From Fusarium oxysporum f. sp. lycopersici 4287 (lineage: Eukaryota; Ascomycota; Sordariomycetes; Hypocreales; Nectriaceae): a stretch of DNA of 64,000 bases. The stretch lies in NCBI RefSeq assembly GCF_000149955.1, contig NC_030989.1, forward strand, positions 1,440,341-1,504,340, read 5' to 3'. Shown here one piece after another: positions 1-8,793 of the stretch. The translations under genes and the position numbers were made by a program. Below the pieces are notes generated by a model. That model saw nothing but the letters and a program-made list of their open reading frames with translations, was not told where the DNA came from and did no database searches. The first letter of the stretch is position 1. Every line of letters begins with the position of its first letter.

Positions 1-402
1 GACAATGGGCTTGTCCTTGGAGTAAGACTTTGTGCATCGTTCGGTACCGTAGGAAGAATCTGAGGGGGACTGGCCATTGTTGCCCTGCGCAGGATGAGTG
101 ACTGCTTCTTGTTAGCAAAATGTGATTCGGACTCTCGATCGACTGCTGCTACTACCTCCACTAGGCGTACCTTCGTGATACACTTCAACACCCTTGGGGG
201 AGATAAAGTAGAAGAGGGTAACAATCGCAAAAACGATGGCGGCAGTCTTAATCCACCTCGTCCGCTGGGACTGTGTCATCCAAGACTCCTTCATCCTGCC
301 AATAATGCCTTGCCTCTTGGGCTTAAACTTGTATCGGTCTGGTTTCTCGTGAGGGTCGAAGACGGGGAACTTTGATGAGGGCGGCGATGTGGGTGTTCTC
401 AT
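1..402 (-). CDS. GDA1: Guanosine-diphosphatase, Golgi (5' part; runs off the left edge)
   Basis: Family knowledge: GDA1 hydrolyses GDP to GMP in the Golgi lumen and so supports GDP-mannose import during glycosylation. Exon 1 is 171-402. A 69-nt intron follows (102-170, donor GTACGC, branch GCTAAC, acceptor CAG), and exon 2 continues past base 1. The ATG at 402 is used because the frame upstream has only a GTG. Residues about 20-50 are basic (KPDRYKFKPKRQG, then ESWMTQSQRTRWIKT) and precede one transmembrane segment (about 53-70), the type II anchor layout of the family. After the intron the read ends in RCTKSYSKDKPIV, the conserved block just before the first apyrase motif. The catalytic domain lies outside the window. 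Divergent from the next gene, with about 960 bp between start codons. Confidence 0.85.
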
Positions 403-1363
403 GAGCGCGGGTCTCACGAGAAGGGGAGATAAGATTGTGGTGTCGGGGCTGTCTATTTAAAGAAGGGACTGGACTCGGTCGACCATCGGATAATTTTAGG
501 GAGGGAGAGAGTGGTTCACTTCGAAACGAGGGTTGGATTGGGAGGAAGAATGGGATTGGAGCGTGGCGAAAAAAAAGGAATAAATTAAAAGGGATGGGAC
601 GGACGAGATGAGATTTTGGTTGTTGGCTGTTGACAAGCTGGCTCTCTCTTTCAGTTGCAGACCGATAACACGGATACAGTGAGAAAGGGGGGGCAAAGAT
701 AGTTTTCGTGAGAGACGGAAATGGTTTGGTTTGCGTGATACAGCCAATCTGCATGCTTAAAAATCGAGGTTCCACACGCACCTCCACGGCCATAGCGATA
801 GTGCCCGTCCAGCTGGCGCATCTGTCAGGGGCTTGGAACCTTGGAGTATCAATTTTTAGGGGAGACATGCGAAAAGCCCCTGAGATCCCAGGGAAGAGAA
901 CGAAACGCTAATTTTAGATGCCCCACCAATGGTCAATATGCGACTTTTGATGTCATCAAGTTCGAACAGTATTATTGAAAAGTGCCGGGAAGATAGTTAT
1001 AACTAGGTATTCAATACTCGTTCAAAGTGCCCTGGCTCGATCTGTTATTTTCTGGTTATGCCATGACTCTAGAACATAGACTCAACTGCGCCTCTTTTCT
1101 AGGTAGACTCTCTCCGTCAGCGCCTTTAGAATGTTCCAGTCTCAAGTGAAGTCGACGCAATGTTGCCTGCCTATAGTACTTTCATACTTGCACTTCAATT
1201 CTTAGAATCCTCAAACTCGACCTGTTCAACCCAATAACCACAACCTTTGCTCCCAAGGCTCTGATCAAACCTTCATAAAGCCATAAATACCTCTCTTGAA
1301 TAAATCTCTGCGATCCTTATCAGCCAAGAAAACCACATTCCTCTCACCCCCAAGAGACAAAAG
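403..1363. other. Divergent intergenic region
   Basis: Holds both promoters and leaders of GDA1 (minus) and the PPPDE-thioredoxin gene (plus). About 480-640 is purine-rich on the plus strand, so pyrimidine-rich on the GDA1 sense strand, as in fungal leaders. A CT-rich tract runs up to the ATG at 1364. No further gene is supported. Confidence 0.6.
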
Positions 1364-3135
1364 ATGGACGTCCAACTCTTTGTCTATGACCTCTCACGAG
1401 GCATGGCCCGTCAAATGTCCATGGGTCTTCTGGGCTTTCAGCTCGATGCCATCTATCACACCTCTATAGAACTCAACGGCAAAGAGTATGTCTATGATGG
1501 AGGCATTATCGCAATCAGACCAGGCTCGTCACACCTTGGACAGCCCTTGGAGAAGATCCATCTCGGCACAACGAATCTGCCGATGGATGTAATAGAAGAG
1601 TTTCTCAACTCTCTACGGCCGATCTTTACACTAGAGGTAATGCCCTTGCTACATGTTTTGCTTACTTGTCTAACGATCCACAGGCCTATGACCTCTTTCA
1701 TCACAACTGTAATAATTTCAGCGATTCGTTCGCAAACTTTCTATTAGGAAAGGGTATTCCGGAGCACATTGTCAAAATGCCACAGGCTGTTCTCGACTCG
1801 CCCATGGGCCGTATGCTTCTTCCTCAGCTTACTCAAGGGATCAATGCCGGGAGACAGAATGGCTCTATCCTCGGACTTCAGCAGAGCGCTCAGACGCCAA
1901 GTGCTCCAAAACATGGCATCAAGATTGTTTCCAATTCTGCCGAGTTCGATCGTTTGATGAACGGGGCAAAGAATTCATGTGCGGTCGTCTTCTTTACCTC
2001 AGCGACATGCCCACCTTGCAAGGTCCTCTACCCAATTTATGACGAACTTGCGGAAGAAGTTGGGGAGAAAGCCACACTGATCAAGGTCGACATTGCACAG
2101 CCCCAAGCCCACGAAATTGGAAGCCGATATTCCATCAGAGCGACACCAACCATCGTGACATTTCTGCGTGGTGATGAGGAAAATAGGTGGTCAGGGGCTG
2201 ATCCAGCTGCTCTTCGAGGAAATGTCCAGCTTCTAGTGCAAATGGCACATCCTGTTCATCCTCATGAGAAACTCCGGCTGCCGACCTTTGCGAATCCCAA
2301 TGCAAAGCCTGTTCTCTATGCAAAGGTCCCTCCGCTGGATAAACTTCTGGTTAAGATGGGTGACGAAGTTGCCAGGAAGCCAGAGGTACAGGCTCTCAAG
2401 AAATACCTTGAGGATCGGGCAAAGGATGGTCCTTCAAGTGCAGTCATTCCCGAGATGAACCACCTGTCGAGCCTTGTCAGGGATTCAGTCACAGCACTCC
2501 CCCTTAATATTCTTTTCACTATCGTTGACTTGTTCAGATGCGCTCTTTCGGATCCTAGAGTCAGTGGATACTTTGCTGAAGAAAAGAACCATGAGACAGT
2601 CCGGACTGTGCTGGACTTTGTCAATCAACAATCAGGATGCCCTTATGCTCTTCGCCTGGTCACGCTCCAGATGGTCTGCAACTTCTTCTCGACGCCCCTA
2701 TTTTCTGACGAAATCATGCGAGACAACTCGTTACGTGCTGCGGTCATTCTTCTCGTCTCTTCGAGTTTCCTTGACGAGAGCCATAACAACGTGCGAGTTG
2801 CTGGTTCTTCCCTCCTCTTCAACTTATCAGTGGCAAATCGCCGGGCAAGACAGGAGTCAAAACCTACGCTTTTAGGAGATGACGAGATCGAGCTTGCTGC
2901 GTCAGTAGTCGAGGCTATTGCCCTGGAAGAAAAGTCAGCAGAGGCGTTGCATGGAATGCTTCTCGCTTTGGGTCACTTGGTTTATGGTACACCACTTGAT
3001 GGCGATCTCCCAGATCTTCTTCAGACGGTTGGTGCAGGAGACAACATCCTTGGCAAAAAGTCCAAATTCCCTAATGAAAAGCTTATCACCGAAGTCGGAA
3101 AAGAGCTTATGGGCAAGGGGCTTAGGAAGCCATAG
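1364..3135 (+). CDS. PPPDE (DeSI-like) peptidase - thioredoxin - PUL fusion protein
   Basis: Two exons (1364-1636, 1684-3135; 47-nt intron, GTAATG...CTAAC...CAG) encode 574 aa. Residues 1-125 form a PPPDE/DUF862 domain with the expected permuted papain-like pair His32 (IYHTSIEL) and Cys100 (FHHNCNNFS); the intron falls between them. Residues about 165-275 are a thioredoxin fold with a CPPC redox motif at 200-203 and the cis-Pro context RATPT. Residues about 310-570 are a helical PUL domain, the module of Doa1/PLAA that binds Cdc48/p97. Family knowledge: DeSI-type PPPDE proteins remove SUMO or ubiquitin-like modifiers. Inference: a soluble redox-linked isopeptidase recruited to Cdc48. Both catalytic residues and both redox cysteines are present. 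The substrate cannot be read from sequence. Confidence 0.88.
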
Positions 3136-5195
3136 TCATTTTTTCAATCTCATCTTCTAGATATGAACAGTTAAATACTACTCACGACCTCATGGCAAAG
3201 TATGTTCGTCTATGCCCTTCTTATAGAACGGATTGGCTTGCCTTTTAGAGTGCAGGTTTGTTCTCTCGAAAACACAAAGAACGAGAAGCATCAAGATGTG
3301 CGTTTTCGAAGGATGGTGTCACCTCGCTGCTCAACCATCCTTTTTGGAAGGTGAAATTGTCAGGTAAAGACAAGTCCGTATGAGCATATCGACAAGATGA
3401 CCAACCTGGCCTCTGGCGGATTGACTTGTTGGTATGCCGTGTTAAATACTTCCACATTGGACAATGACGTCTGACTATTTAAGTGATTCAATCAGTTTGT
3501 GCTTTTGTATAAATGAACGGGTTGGATCCTACTCTGTAAGAGATATTGATCCTCTTCAAGATCTTTTGACAAGTTCTCCGACTAGAACTATTTACCGTGA
3601 CAATAATAAGAATACACACATCTTCATTACGAGCTCAGTGACACTAGGGTTTCAACTCAATGAAGCCAGTTGGAGTCTCCGTCCGCGAAGGGATCTCGGT
3701 ACCAGACTTTAAATGTTATTCATAAACTCATGCCCTCAATTACTCGGTTCGCGTCTCCATCTGGTGTGCTATCATCATCTGTCAGATCAATGTTGTGCTC
3801 AAGCAAACCATCAATGAGGCCAAGAAGCGGCATTTCCCTGCATACAATATTAAATTCAATCATACAGTTTATTCCGCTTGACTTGCAAGGTACGAGCAAG
3901 GCAAACCCTTTGTGGTACATCAAGTTCATGGTTGAGATTTTCCTTCCTTGACACTCGACAGTGTCAAGTCAATCAAATGCGAAGTTCCACAAAATGGAAT
4001 GAATTTAGTAGGTGTGTAAGCAGTATTCAGTGCCTTTGGTATCAACGATTAGCTTGGATATTTGGTCAGAATGATTTGTGTAGATGAAAGTTTAGCCCGG
4101 AGTACCGCCGTCCAACACTCTACAGCACCGTACTTCGTACAGCTTCCATCATGATCAACTGGACCTGTGACCACCACAATCTACTAAGACTAGAACCTCG
4201 TGGAAAGTACAAGCCTCGAGTTTCAGTCTCGTCAAACAACTGACCGAGGAGGTTGGCTGGTATGAGAGATCGGCATCATTATACTGATCCTTTTCGAACA
4301 GACGTCACGTTAGTATTGCTGATTTTCGTTCGCAACCGACGACCTATCTGGTACAGCGCTTTAACCTGCTTCTGTCTCAGACCCAGGAAAGAGTCTCTTG
4401 GCCTCAGAAAGCTTGATTGAGATTACAGTCTAGTGTCCGTCGTTCTACGGGTCTGAAGTGACGAGTGACGGGACACACGCACCAACCCTGGTCCCTGGCA
4501 TATGCATACCTCTAACCGCCACCAAAGGGATGCGATTCTGTCCCTATTGGGCAAGAACTGACTGATGGAGTTTGGGCTGAACATCCTCTATCCTGTTGAG
4601 CCGCCTGTCAACTGGAATGCGGAGCCGTTTGAACTACGACTACCTAGTGGCACCAAACTTCAGCCGTTTCGGATTCCTTGTTTGGACCAAAATGCATGGT
4701 CAACGATTTGTTGCTTTCCGATTATGGAAATGCTAGACTAACATATCGGGACCATCAAATAGATGCTACGAGCTCACTCCTGTGCACTTGCATTGCACTC
4801 CTTGCTGATCATCTTCATATTATCTTGTGGGAGGCGTCAAACTTCACTGTGCTGTGATGCAATGGGCCCAAGGAGGCATGATCAACTCCTTCGATATAAC
4901 TTCTTCCATCAGCCACCTGATCTAGTTTCTTGAGTTGAAGACTAGATTAAATTGCATGCGATGCCTCCAACGTTACGCTAGAACCTTGACATTTTTATTC
5001 GGTCTTACTGGCGATAACCTTAAGCATTGTTGTAATCCAGTGTTGTTATGGGAGACAAAGAGTCTTTTCCTTTAATAATATATGTTTTCAGTCACCATAT
5101 TTTAAAGAGTCAGGATCTTCCACTTCATTTCATCTCACAAAAGCCCAAGCCCTTATGAAGCATAAATACAGTCTAAGAAACACATAATCCCAAAC
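3136..5195. other. Intergenic, about 2 kb, no clear gene
   Basis: No long frame. A 69-codon ATG frame on the minus strand (3720-3929) has ordinary-looking composition but no recognisable domain, so it is not called. A 9-bp stem with a 4-nt loop (CTTGACACT/AGTGTCAAG) lies at 3947-3968. The stretch around 4700-5190 is AT-richer and probably contains the promoter of the small gene that starts at 5196. Confidence 0.5.
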
Positions 5196-5728
5196 ATGGC
5201 TTTGTCTGCAGAAGCTATCATCTCTATCGTGGGGACTATCATCAACCTCCCAAGTTGTGTCCTAGCGTTCTATCATATGTGTAAGGGACAGAAGAAGGAC
5301 CACCACAAGGACACACGATGTATGTGGACAATGTGATTGTCATGTTATTTCTAACGCGAAACTGATCTGTTCTAACAGATATCGAACAAGGACATAAACT
5401 GCCCCAACGAATGACACATTATTCTGGTTATCATTCCATTTGGAACCAGCATCCAGATTACCCCAGTCCATGGGTTTCGTACATCGTTCCATCTCGCTTT
5501 CGAGGTTATGATCGAGTACAGCGAGGTCCTGCATGGACCCTCTGATAGTGGTAGAGGTGCTTAGTTAAGCTTCAGGTTTCTCCTCAGATCATTCGAGGCT
5601 ACAAACGTACGGTCATTGTTTTCTATGGGGTATGTTGGGGTACGTTGGGCTTCCTTGTATCGCGATTGTATGGGAAATGGGAGGTTGCTGCTCTTACTTT
5701 TGGTTTCCTTGTTATACCGGTTCCTTAA
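5196..5728 (+). CDS. Small three-exon membrane protein, unknown function
   Basis: No single frame shows this gene; it emerges on splicing. Exons 5196-5319, 5379-5515 and 5576-5728 are joined by introns of 59 and 60 nt (GTATGT...TCTAACAG and GTACAG...CTTCAG), giving 137 aa. The first hydrophobic segment (about 6-28, AEAIISIVGTIINLPSCVLAF) precedes a basic stretch (KGQKKDHHKD). The middle is rich in Tyr, Trp and Pro. The C-terminus has two more hydrophobic segments (VIVFYGVCWGTLGFLV and VAALTFGFLVIPVP). If intron 2 is not removed, a stop at 5543-5545 gives a 96-aa form without the C-terminal segments. I do not recognise the family. Support is the coherent hydrophobic pattern and two introns of local size; exon 3 is the weaker part. 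Confidence 0.55.
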
Positions 5729-6658
5729 TAAGCAGGGTAGTATTAAATTCCAAGGAGATCCTTGAAATATATTACAAGTACATAATCGAATATGAAGGTA
5801 TCGCGATCATGGCAATAACTCTGCCACCTTCTATACAGAGCCTAATCCAGCTGGACTTCATCTGAATTATAGGGTAAATGTTTGACCAGACCCATACCCA
5901 ACCACCTTTGAAGAATCTCTGCTGACTAACCTAAACGGCAGCCCCACTCAGAAATTCTTGGGGTATATAAACTCGCACTTTTCCCGATCTCTTTTACTTT
6001 TGCTCCTTAGATCAAAAAGCATTTTTTAATGTTTTCTGAGCCGCCACGACCTTCACCCGACCTCTGGGTCACCTCCCACGGTGTCGCGTTGCCTTTCCCA
6101 TTGCGGGAAACGCTCAGTAGATTATAACCCTTGGATATAGGAAATTCTCCGTCAGGTCGTTGTTTCGCAACGATGTCTGTAGGCGGTGTAATGCCAAGAA
6201 GGGGGGACATTTTATCATTCTGAAAAGGATTTTTAGTAAATTTCGCGCTGCTTATACTAATCAGTGTGATATCGCGTAAACTCGTGCTGCTCATTAGGTG
6301 TTTGGCTGATAGATCTCAGCTGTAAAATTTCGCGTCGTGAACTTCGCGCTGCTATGGATGCGAGACCTTGTTTCGAGATGCGGCTCTTCGGCCTGCGTCT
6401 CGACTTCGTTCCTGCAGACCAATACCTAAGCGAGCTTTGCCTTGTCGTAAGGATTAAGCTGATGAGGCTCAAGACCGTTACTGGATCGTGTTCCTAGCGA
6501 CCAAGCTAGCGTCCATATCCAAGACACCTTCACAAGTCGCACTGCACCGGCTTCATGTCAAATTCGACTTCTAGACACGTGAATCATGAATTCATTACGT
6601 TGTAGGCAAACGCCCTATTGCACAGCGCCGATATCCCCAAAAGCCGCAAAATATCCTA
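5729..6658. other. Intergenic; TATA box and a possible decayed coding stretch
   Basis: A TATATAA element near 5963 is followed by a pyrimidine-rich run and an ATG at 6029. That frame is readable for 32 codons, stops at TAA, and then continues with coding-like composition and scattered stops to about 6560. Similar short motifs (TTTCGCGCTGCT) recur near 6240 and 6345. This could be an old pseudogene or mobile-element remnant; I cannot name it. Confidence 0.3.
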
Positions 6659-7023
6659 TCACTCATCGTTGGGAGAATCGCCCAAAATTCCATCAACACC
6701 CTGACTTCTGTGCTGATCCCTTACAAAGTCTTCGATTTTGTCATCGTGATGCGGCCGCTCTGGTGGTCCTGGTGGCTTGTCTTCCTCCTTGGGTGGGCTT
6801 TGACGAGCGGGCAGGATCTTGGCTGCAGCTGGAACATATTCTGTGACTGCAACAAGTCAGTAGTTTATCATTCGCAGAGTGTTTGGCAAAGCATACTCTT
6901 CTCAATAACAGGATTGGGTTTCTGATTCTCCAGTTCACGGGTGCTGTCAGCAGCCTTGTCCAGCTGCTCCTTGAAGCTCTCGTCTTGGACGTTGTTGTTC
7001 TGGCCTGATTCTTGAGAAGCCAT
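6659..7023 (-). CDS. Small acidic disordered protein (104 aa), unknown function
   Basis: Exon 1 is 6897-7023 and exon 2 is 6659-6846, with a 50-nt intron (GTATGC...GTTGCAG) splitting an Ile codon. The N-terminus is MASQESGQNNNVQDE, followed by a short amphipathic stretch (SFKEQLDKAADSTRELE). The second exon is Pro-rich and charged (PPKEEDKPPGPPERPHHDDK) and ends in GILGDSPNDE. There is no signal peptide, membrane segment or known domain. It is transcribed divergently from the zinc GTPase gene, 446 bp between start codons, so the two may share regulation. Real by splice logic and composition; function not known. Confidence 0.6.
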
Positions 7024-7246
7024 TTTTGTTTCGTTTTATGCGGATTGTGTTTCCTGTTGAAGGTTGATGCTCCGATTAAGATCCAGACGAGAGAAGGATG
7101 CATGTAAATATTGTGTATCCCTACCCCATTTCCTTGTTCTTCTGTCTTTATCCCCGGCATTGGCATACGCAATGGCGCAAATCCTCAATGCACCCCTGTG
7201 AAACCTTACATTAGTCCATTCTTTCAGCTTGTCACCCTCTATAAAG

Positions 7247-7254
7247 TGACGTCA
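7247..7254. promoter_or_regulatory. CRE-like palindrome TGACGTCA
   Basis: A perfect 8-bp ATF/CREB-type palindrome sits just after a TATAAA-like string (about 7241) in the divergent promoter between the 104-aa protein and the zinc GTPase gene, 216 bp from the latter's ATG. Fungal bZIP factors bind this sequence; use at this site is inference. Confidence 0.4.
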
Positions 7255-7275
7255 AGTCGCAGCTGGCGGGGTCGT

Positions 7276-7318
7276 TCCGATAAGGCCCGATAACGATTCA
7301 AAAGTCTATCTTATCGGA
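7276..7318. promoter_or_regulatory. Inverted GATA-factor site pair
   Basis: TCCGATAAG (7276-7284) and CTTATCGGA (7310-7318) are a perfect 9-bp inverted repeat; a third CGATAAC lies between them (7288-7294). GATA-family regulators in fungi bind GATAAG-type sites in nitrogen and iron control. Position (about 150-195 bp before the zinc GTPase ATG) suits an upstream element. Function is inferred. Confidence 0.35.
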
Positions 7319-7469
7319 CCGTTCTGAATGGATGGGCTGATGATCACCCAACGATATCACTTTTGTTTGTTCCGCTAAAGAGGTATTTTATCAGGAACAA
7401 AACTTGACGCCGTCCCTTTTTTCTATAGGTGCTATTTTCAACCTCAATTCTGTTGAAAGTACAGCAAAG

Positions 7470-8585
7470 ATGGCGCCAATTCCTATCACTATCGTTACAG
7501 GGTTCCTGGGATCAGGTAAAACGACACTGATTCTGAATCTGATCCCTCAACTTCGCGCCCAGAACCCAGACTATAAGCTTGCGCTTCTCAAGAACGAATT
7601 CGGCGATCTCGCAGTCGACTCACAACTCGCGGCCAACTCTGCCATTTCGGGTGTCCAGGAACTCCTCAACGGCTGCATCTGCTGTAACCTCGTCGGCCAA
7701 CTCGGCCCCGCGCTCGAAGAACTAGAAAAGACCGTCACACCCGATCGAATCGTTATTGAAACCAGCGGCTCGGCATTCCCCGCGACCCTCGCTCTCGAAG
7801 TCAACCGCCTTGCGCGTGAGTCCGGGAAGTATATCCTCGACGGTGTCATCAGCGTCATTGACGTCGAGAACTGGAAGGGTTATGAGGACACTAGCTACAC
7901 GGCACGCATCCAAGCGCGCTACACCGATCTCATTGTCTTCAACAAGTGGGAAAATGTCAGCATGCTGAGATACGACGAATGCCTCGACCGAGTTGGCGAT
8001 CTAGAAGTTGACGTTGCCAAGGTCAAGAGCGACAAGGGCAAAGTGTCGATGGACTTGATCTTTGGTGTGGATGGTGGCTTGGCGAAGGAGTTGACAGAGG
8101 TAGATCTTGAAAAGACCAACGGCCACAGCCACGACCACTCCAACGGCACAACAAACGGCCATTCTCACGACCACCAAAGCGAAGTCGAGGTTTTGTCAGT
8201 TGTCCTGAAAGCCGATCCTTCAGCACGAGTTTCGACCGCAAAGCTCATCGCCTTCCTCTCCTCCGCCCCCAAAGACGAAGCCTACCGCATCAAGGCCCTT
8301 GTCTCACTCTCATCAACGCCCACAAACTCCGATCCCGATATCCCCCCACCAGAGCCAAGCGCCTCCGGTCGATATATCCTCAACTGGGCATTTGGCCGCT
8401 GGACGTTCACACCTGTTGCGGAATCACTGCAGGAGCATGACTCGAGCAGCGATGTTACACTACGCATGACAATAATTTTTGCGCGATATGAGAGCAACAA
8501 GTGGAAGAAGAGAATTGAAGCTGGTGGATTGATAGAATTAGAAGGTGGAGATTCAAGCGGCTTGGCCGTTACAAAAATTCTCTAG
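7470..8585 (+). CDS. ZNG1: CobW/COG0523 zinc-regulated GTPase metallochaperone (ZNG1 type)
   Basis: A single exon of 371 aa. The ATG at 7470 is the first in frame and directly precedes the nucleotide-binding core (MAPIPITIVTGFLGSGKTT). Visible motifs: Walker A GFLGSGKTT (11-19), the metal-binding GCICC signature (68-72), ETSGSAFP (switch/Walker B region), and a FNKWE element in the place of the guanine-specificity NKxD motif. A His-rich loop with two GHSHDH repeats lies at about 220-238, followed by the CobW C-terminal domain. Family knowledge: ZNG1 uses GTP to insert Zn2+ into client proteins such as methionine aminopeptidase. Acts in the cytosol. Length fits the fungal family. A CRE and GATA sites lie upstream; no zinc-responsive element was identified. 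Confidence 0.9.
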   Translation: MAPIPITIVTGFLGSGKTTLILNLIPQLRAQNPDYKLALLKNEFGDLAVDSQLAANSAISGVQELLNGCICCNLVGQLGPALEELEKTVTPDRIVIETSGSAFPATLALEVNRLARESGKYILDGVISVIDVENWKGYEDTSYTARIQARYTDLIVFNKWENVSMLRYDECLDRVGDLEVDVAKVKSDKGKVSMDLIFGVDGGLAKELTEVDLEKTNGHSHDHSNGTTNGHSHDHQSEVEVLSVVLKADPSARVSTAKLIAFLSSAPKDEAYRIKALVSLSSTPTNSDPDIPPPEPSASGRYILNWAFGRWTFTPVAESLQEHDSSSDVTLRMTIIFARYESNKWKKRIEAGGLIELEGGDSSGLAVTKIL

Positions 8586-8793
8586 ATTAGAATATAGATT
8601 TAAAAGTTGAGATGGATTAGATGTGAGAAGATGTCACGAAGAGACGAAAGAGATGGTTATGAAGCATAGACCCATGATTGGATTGAAAGAACGCTTGTCG
8701 CTGTTTGACCAGGATATAGAAAAACAAACCCGCTACCTGGCATTTTGAATACATACATGATACCATCTTTTACACGCAATCTCTTATAAGGCT

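Noticed and set aside
3720..3929. 69-codon ATG frame on the minus strand with ordinary composition (EMPLLGLIDGLLEHNIDLTDDD)
   Set aside because: No domain, no upstream exon or promoter feature; length is within chance for this DNA.
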